DNA from: Burkholderiales bacterium
GTDB taxonomy: Bacteria; Pseudomonadota; Gammaproteobacteria; Burkholderiales; Burkholderiaceae_C
Reading direction: 5' to 3'
Length of the DNA stretch: 10,512 nucleotides
Assembly (NCBI GenBank): GCA_947372225.1
Contig: CANBSV010000096.1
Location: forward strand, 1 to 10,512
The notes under the pieces were generated by a model that searched no databases, had not been told where the DNA came from, and saw only the letters and a program-made list of their open reading frames with translations. The translations under genes were made by a program, and so were the position numbers. Positions 6,399 to 10,512 of the stretch are shown here, piece by piece. Within the stretch, counting starts at the first letter, position 1, and each line of letters opens with the position of its first letter.

Positions 6399-8558
6399 TC
6401 AGGTGTTGAAGTGCGACAGGAACAGGCGGCGCACCGCGCGAGCAATGCGCCAGCCCACGGGCTCGGGCGCGTGCTCGAAGCGCACGTGCACGCGGCTGCC
6501 CAGAAACTCGTGCGGCACGTCGGCGGGCAGCTGCAGCTCGAACTCGAACACCGACTCCAGCGTGGTCAGCCCCTTGTCGTCGCGCGGGTCGGTTTGCTGC
6601 GGGCCGCCGCCGCGCGTGCCCAGTGCGGGGCTGGGCAGCTCGTGGACCGCACCCGGTGTGCTGCGCACCAGCGTCGCCGGCCAGCGCGAGGCGGTGTCCT
6701 GCGCCAGACGCACCTCGACGGCCCGCGTGTCCAGGCGCACCGGATCGACCTCGCTTTGCGGCACCACCAGCCGCACCAGCGGCGCATCGGACGTGTGCAG
6801 GTAGCCCACCACCTCACCCTTCTTGAGGTACCGCCCAGGCAGATCCTCGGGTGTCAGTAGCAGCAGCGTGCCCGCCGCGTGGGTTCGCAACGTCAGGCGG
6901 GCGGCCTCGTCGCGCAGCCGTGCCAGCGCGGCTGTCTCGTGGCCGAGCTGTTGCTCGAGTTGCTGCGCCTTGGCCTGCGACTGGCCCCAGGCCGCGTCGT
7001 ACTGGGCGCGCACTTCTTCTTCCTTGGCCTCTTGCACCGCCACGCGCGCGGCCAGACCCGGCTCGACCATGTCGAGCACGGCTTGCCCTGAAGTCATGGT
7101 CGTGCCCGACGTCGTCAGCAACTGGCGTGCGAAGCCGGCGCTCTCGGCGCGCACGATGGCGTGCTCGGGCAGCCACAGCACGCCCGTGGCCATGGTGTGA
7201 TGCGGCAGCGGCACCACGAACAACAGCAGCAGCACGAGCGCCAGCGCGCTGCCCATGACGCCGCGCACACGACCCGTGCGGTCGGCGAATTGCGGCCCGG
7301 TGACCAGTGCCTTGCACCCCTTGATCACGGGCCACACAACGCCTTGCCCCAGCGTCCACATCGCCATGACCACGCCCACCACGAAAAACTGCGAGGCCAC
7401 GAACAGCGCGATCGAAAACGAGATCGTCAGCCGGTACACGTACGACACCGGCGCATACATCAGGAACCAGCGCTTCTCGCCGGGGGTGGCCTGTGGCGGC
7501 TCGGTGCGCTTGACGCCGAACACGAAGCGCTCGGCCAGGTACTGCCAGTAGCGGTTCGCGCGCGCGCCCAGGTTGGGCGATTCGATCAGGTCGATCAGGA
7601 TGTAGTAGCCGTCAAAGCGCAGCAGCGGGTTGGCGTTGAAGAACAAGGTGGTCACGCTGGCCAGCACCGCCACGTTGTAGGCCACGCCGCGCGCCGTGCC
7701 CGGCTCGAGCAGCATCCAGGCATAGAAAGCCAGCGCGGCGATGAACAGCTCGGCCAGCATGCCCGCCGCACCCACCAGCGCGCGTTGCCATTTGCTCACG
7801 AAGGCCGCCGAGTTGGACGCGTCGACATACGGCACCGGGTACAGCGCGAGCAGCATCACGCCGGTCTCGTGCACCTCGCCGCCAAAGGCCTTGCACGCCA
7901 GGCCGTGGCCGAGTTCGTGGACCAGCTTCACCAGCGGAAACAGCAGCGCGAGCATCAGCAGGTTGTCAGCGGCCAGCAGTTGGTCGCGCGAGTTGACGGC
8001 CAGCTCGGCCCATTGCGCGGGCACCAGCAGCAGTGCGGGCAGCACCACCGCCAGCCAGATCGCCACCCAGGGGGCCGCACCGGCATGGGCAAGACGGCGG
8101 CGCGCGGCGCGCACCACGCTGCTCAGCACGCCATCGGGATCGAACAGCGGCACCCGGATGCCCAGCGGGTTGCCCACACGGGCCATCCACTTGCTGCGCA
8201 CCTGCTTCTTGCGCCGCTGCAGCAGCTCGGCCACGTCGGGCGTGACGTCGACTTGCACCAGATCCGCCGCGTGCAGTGTGGACAACAGCCGCAGCACATC
8301 GGACTGCGTGGGCGTGTCGTCGCTCAGGTCGGCGCACAGCAGCTCCCAGATGTCGTCCATCGTGCGGCTGCCATCCATCAGGTGGATGACGCGGTAGGCC
8401 TCGAAGTTGAAGCGCTGGTGCTTGGCGCCCACACGGTCTTCGATCACGTACCAGACCTCGCCGCGGTATTCGTGGCGGTGGATGCGCACCTGGCCGCGCA
8501 GCCGCGGGCGCAGCAAGCGCATGCGGTACCAGCTGTCCGACAGGATCGGTGCGCTCAT
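6399..8558 (-). CDS. PqqD-like / M50 zinc metalloprotease / HlyD adaptor fusion, 719 aa
   Basis: This multidomain inner-membrane protein seems to join substrate recognition, intramembrane proteolysis and adaptor functions. Residues about 15-105 resemble a PqqD-like winged helix, the peptide-binding fold of RiPP systems, with the helical FNFEAYRVIHLMDG and DVLRLLSTLHAADL segments. A membrane helix lies at about 163-181. The M50 (site-2 protease) active site follows: HELGH at 214-218 within a hydrophobic helix, and NPLLRFDGYY at 310-319, where Asp316 is the likely third zinc ligand. More helices occur at about 258-283, 290-308, 366-400 and 435-453. From about 455 to 695 it is HlyD-like: a half-lipoyl segment, a coiled coil at about 505-555 rich in Ala, Gln and Glu, a second half-lipoyl at about 560-585, then a beta-barrel. 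ATG 8558 has GGGGAG 5 bases upstream. It lies 19 bases after the GAF-HlyD stop. All zinc ligands are intact, so it should be an active protease, substrate unknown. Confidence 0.88.
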   Translation of the reverse strand: MSAPILSDSWYRMRLLRPRLRGQVRIHRHEYRGEVWYVIEDRVGAKHQRFNFEAYRVIHLMDGSRTMDDIWELLCADLSDDTPTQSDVLRLLSTLHAADLVQVDVTPDVAELLQRRKKQVRSKWMARVGNPLGIRVPLFDPDGVLSSVVRAARRRLAHAGAAPWVAIWLAVVLPALLLVPAQWAELAVNSRDQLLAADNLLMLALLFPLVKLVHELGHGLACKAFGGEVHETGVMLLALYPVPYVDASNSAAFVSKWQRALVGAAGMLAELFIAALAFYAWMLLEPGTARGVAYNVAVLASVTTLFFNANPLLRFDGYYILIDLIESPNLGARANRYWQYLAERFVFGVKRTEPPQATPGEKRWFLMYAPVSYVYRLTISFSIALFVASQFFVVGVVMAMWTLGQGVVWPVIKGCKALVTGPQFADRTGRVRGVMGSALALVLLLLFVVPLPHHTMATGVLWLPEHAIVRAESAGFARQLLTTSGTTMTSGQAVLDMVEPGLAARVAVQEAKEEEVRAQYDAAWGQSQAKAQQLEQQLGHETAALARLRDEAARLTLRTHAAGTLLLLTPEDLPGRYLKKGEVVGYLHTSDAPLVRLVVPQSEVDPVRLDTRAVEVRLAQDTASRWPATLVRSTPGAVHELPSPALGTRGGGPQQTDPRDDKGLTTLESVFEFELQLPADVPHEFLGSRVHVRFEHAPEPVGWRIARAVRRLFLSHFNT

Positions 8559-8563
8559 GCGAT

Positions 8564-8569
8564 CTCCCC
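8564..8569 (-). promoter_or_regulatory. Ribosome binding site of the PqqD/M50/HlyD gene
   Basis: The minus strand reads GGGGAG, 5 bases before the ATG at 8558, within the 19-base gap after the upstream stop. It is one of the stronger sites in the operon. Confidence 0.6.
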
Positions 8570-8577
8570 GGCCGGCC

Positions 8578-10380
8578 TCACGGCAGCAGCTTCCACCACG
8601 TCAGTCGCGCCCAGTCGATGAGCGGGCGGCTCCAGATCCACAGCAAGCTGGCGTGGCCGGCGTCGACCTTGCCCACGCCTTCCATGTTGGGACGCAATTG
8701 CGGCGCGCCGGGGCCGAGCTCGGCCTCGATGCGGAAGTGGTTGCGCCCGTCCTCGGGCACCGACACCGGCGTGAGCTTTTTGACCTTGAAGGGCCAGACC
8801 TGGCCGGGCAGGCTGGCCAGCACCAGTTCGCCGGGCGCGCCCACGCGCACATGGCCGATGTCGCGTTCGTCGATCTTGAGGATCACCCGCCAGGCATCGA
8901 GCGGCGCCAGTTCGAACAGCACCTTGCCTTGCTCGACCGGCGAGCCCAGCTGCTGCGTCAGATCGCCCTTGACCACGGTGCCGTCGAAGGGCGCCACGAT
9001 GTTCACCCGCTCGAGCTTGGACACCGCCAGATCGAGCTGCGCGCGGGCCTGGTTGCCCTGGGCCGCGGCAAGCCGCTGTTCGGCCGCGTTGCCGCTGGCC
9101 ATGGCCTCGCGTTCCTTGCGCAGCGAGACCTCGAGCTCGGAATCCCAGCGCACGCGCTCGAGCTTGAGATCGCGGTCGTCGAGCGTGGCCAGCACCTGAC
9201 CGGTCTTGACCAGATCACCGGCGCGCGCCGGGGCCTCGCGCAGGTAGCCCTCGAAGGGCGCGACCGCCGCGCGCTGCACCGCGCCTTCGACCAGCGCCTG
9301 TGACGAGATCCGAAACGGCACCGGGATCACCCCCAGCAACAGCAGCACCAGTGCGCTCACGCCGGCGGCCAGCTTGACGGCCGGATAGCGCGGCCCCATC
9401 ACGGTGGCCACGCTGCGGCGCGCCAGGCGCACGGCGCGGCCGGCGACGCCCTGGTCGGCTTCGCGCTGCAGCATCAGCGCGGGCGCCAGACCCAGCGCCA
9501 CGCTCTCCAGGTAATCGAGCTCGGTCGGCGTGAAAGGCTCGCGACGTTCGAGCATCAGCACGCCGCCGATGTGTCCCTCGTGCAGCAACGGCAGGCTCAC
9601 CAGCGTGCCCGAGCCCACCTCTTCGGCGTAGCGCCGGTGCGCCACCGTCACCGTGGTGTTGCTGGACTCGTCGGCCGAGGGCCACACGATGCGGCGCCGC
9701 TGATCGAGTGCTTCGTGCATCGCCTGCGTGGCCTGGCGCAGCACGCCGGTCTTTTCATCGAACCATGCGGCGTGGCTCAGTGCCAGCAGCCGTAGCGTCT
9801 TGCCGTGTGTGAGCGCGAGGTGAACCTGGTGGCTGTCGAACTCGCGGCCCAGCCGGTTGACCAGCGCCAGCGCGGCTTCGCGTGGCGTGTGTTCGGCCAG
9901 CAACCCGAGCAGCGTGTCCAGCAAAAATCCGCCCTGGCGCAACCGCTGACGCTGGTCGATCAGCTCGCGCTGGTGAAACAGGCCGACCAGCCATCCCGCA
10001 CCCCAGTTGATCTGCTTGAGCGCCACCTCGACCTCAGCGGGCGAAGCCGATCCCAGCTCGATCACCACCGCGCCTTGGAGCTTGTCGCCCGACAGCAGCG
10101 GGTAGGCGATCTGCACCACGCCGTGTTCGTCGCGGTGTTGCACCGCATCGCGCGCGCGCAGCGCCTCGGTGGCGACGTCGCGCAGATGGCTCAAGTCGAG
10201 TTCGGCCGGGTGCGCGGCCACCGGTGCGAACGCGCCGTCAGCCTGGGCGATCAGCAGCAGTCCGGCGCGCGCATCCAGCAGCGAGCAGCACAGCACTTCC
10301 AGCCATGAACGGCACAGTTGCTCGGCGGTCAGGGCCTGCGCGAGGGCAGACCAGGGATCAATGCGTGCGGCTTCGTTCAA
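8578..10380 (-). CDS. GAF-sensor / HlyD adaptor fusion, 600 aa
   Basis: This is an inner-membrane adaptor with a large cytoplasmic sensory part. Residues about 15-135 and about 150-305 each look like a GAF-type small-molecule or signalling domain; the second is clearer, with SGTLVSLPLLHEGHIGGVLMLER at about 257-279 and an FTPTELDYLESVALGLAPAL end. They are joined by a helical linker. A single membrane helix follows at about 335-353, then a HlyD module: half-lipoyl at about 368-402 (APFEGYLREAPARAGDLVKTGQ), a short coiled coil at about 405-458, a second half-lipoyl at about 459-490 (VNIVAPFDGTVVKG), and a beta-barrel to about 575. The start is TTG at 10380, overlapping the stop of the TolC-like gene in TTGA. 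No good ribosome site or nearby ATG/GTG exists, so translation is probably coupled. The ligand is unknown. The GAF domains would face the cytoplasm and the adaptor the periplasm, so the protein could tie export to a cytoplasmic signal. Confidence 0.85.
   Translation of the reverse strand: MNEAARIDPWSALAQALTAEQLCRSWLEVLCCSLLDARAGLLLIAQADGAFAPVAAHPAELDLSHLRDVATEALRARDAVQHRDEHGVVQIAYPLLSGDKLQGAVVIELGSASPAEVEVALKQINWGAGWLVGLFHQRELIDQRQRLRQGGFLLDTLLGLLAEHTPREAALALVNRLGREFDSHQVHLALTHGKTLRLLALSHAAWFDEKTGVLRQATQAMHEALDQRRRIVWPSADESSNTTVTVAHRRYAEEVGSGTLVSLPLLHEGHIGGVLMLERREPFTPTELDYLESVALGLAPALMLQREADQGVAGRAVRLARRSVATVMGPRYPAVKLAAGVSALVLLLLGVIPVPFRISSQALVEGAVQRAAVAPFEGYLREAPARAGDLVKTGQVLATLDDRDLKLERVRWDSELEVSLRKEREAMASGNAAEQRLAAAQGNQARAQLDLAVSKLERVNIVAPFDGTVVKGDLTQQLGSPVEQGKVLFELAPLDAWRVILKIDERDIGHVRVGAPGELVLASLPGQVWPFKVKKLTPVSVPEDGRNHFRIEAELGPGAPQLRPNMEGVGKVDAGHASLLWIWSRPLIDWARLTWWKLLP
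10377..10380 (-). promoter_or_regulatory. TTGA stop/start overlap
   Basis: The TGA stop of the TolC-like gene (10379-10377) overlaps the TTG start of the GAF-HlyD gene (10380-10378). With no Shine-Dalgarno sequence upstream, re-initiation by terminating ribosomes is the likely route of translation. Confidence 0.55.
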
Positions 10381-10512
10381 TCGGTGAGCAACGAGTCGAG
10401 CACCCGCAAGTCGGGCTCGGCGAGTGTGCCAGCGGCCGCGCGCAGTTGCAGGCCTGAGACCAGTGTTTTGTATCGCGCTGCGGCGAGGTCCTTGCGTGTG
10501 GCGAACAGCTGC
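10377..10512 (-). CDS. TolC-family outer membrane protein, C-terminal fragment (5' part beyond window)
   Basis: Only the last 44-45 codons are inside the window. They read LFATRKDLAAARYKTLV, then SGLQLRAAAGTLAEPDL, ending VLDSLLTD and a stop. This is the characteristic C-terminal helix of TolC-family outer membrane channels, where an Arg-Tyr pattern is followed by LxLxAAAGxLxxxDL. TolC trimers form the outer-membrane exit duct for type I secretion and tripartite efflux. It is the first visible gene of the leftward operon and overlaps the GAF-HlyD start by 4 bases, so it is very likely the dedicated exit channel of this system. The N-terminus, signal peptide and operon promoter lie to the right of the window. 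Confidence 0.8.
   Translation of the reverse strand, partial: QLFATRKDLAAARYKTLVSGLQLRAAAGTLAEPDLRVLDSLLTD

Noticed and set aside
4324..6804. Very long plus-strand open frame (826 codons) antisense to the SecA-like gene
   Set aside because: The translation is rich in His, Gln, Arg and Ala with no recognisable domains, as expected for the reverse frame of a GC-rich gene. The minus strand carries clear SecA motifs throughout.
7161..8621. Plus-strand open frame of 486 codons antisense to the M50/HlyD gene
   Set aside because: His/Gln/Arg-rich shadow frame. The opposite strand has intact HELGH and NPLLRFDGYY motifs and membrane helices.

Overview
The window is GC-rich, with dense gene packing and codons that strongly favour G or C at the third position. 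The protein families present (an NCS1 transporter of the CytX type, a TolC-type outer membrane factor and HlyD-type adaptors) indicate a Gram-negative proteobacterium. A betaproteobacterium of the order Burkholderiales (Leptothrix/Rubrivivax/Comamonadaceae-like) is my best guess, from composition and protein flavour only.

Layout. (1) Positions 1-1203, minus strand: nearly all of a CytX-like NCS1 permease, probably for the thiamine precursor hydroxymethylpyrimidine; its C-terminus lies beyond the left edge. (2) 1204-1528: a 325-base divergent intergenic region with a weak promoter candidate and several inverted repeats, but no recognisable thiamine (THI-box) riboswitch. (3) 1529-2785, plus strand: a small acidic protein of unknown function, then a spacer with mutually exclusive stem-loops, then a transglutaminase-like cysteine enzyme. 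(4) 2804-10512, minus strand: a tightly packed six-gene operon, transcribed from the right edge leftwards.

The operon is the main interest. In order of transcription it encodes: the C-terminal end of a TolC-family outer membrane protein; a GAF-type sensor fused through one membrane helix to a HlyD adaptor; a PqqD-like/M50 zinc metalloprotease/HlyD fusion; a short SecA-like ATPase; a secreted HlyD/RND-type adaptor; and a SapC-family protein. Starts and stops overlap or lie within 5-28 bases of each other, so co-expression is very likely. No ABC transporter ATPase and no RND pump is visible.

The most economical reading, which is inference, is a dedicated protein export machine. The SecA-like motor and the PqqD/M50 protein would handle or process a substrate at the inner membrane. 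Three different adaptors would connect to TolC, and SapC, a family first linked to S-layer loci, suggests a cell-surface product. The SecA homologue keeps its nucleotide-binding motifs but ends before the helical wing, two-helix finger and C-terminal linker, so it is unlikely to work like housekeeping SecA. No substrate gene lies in this window.
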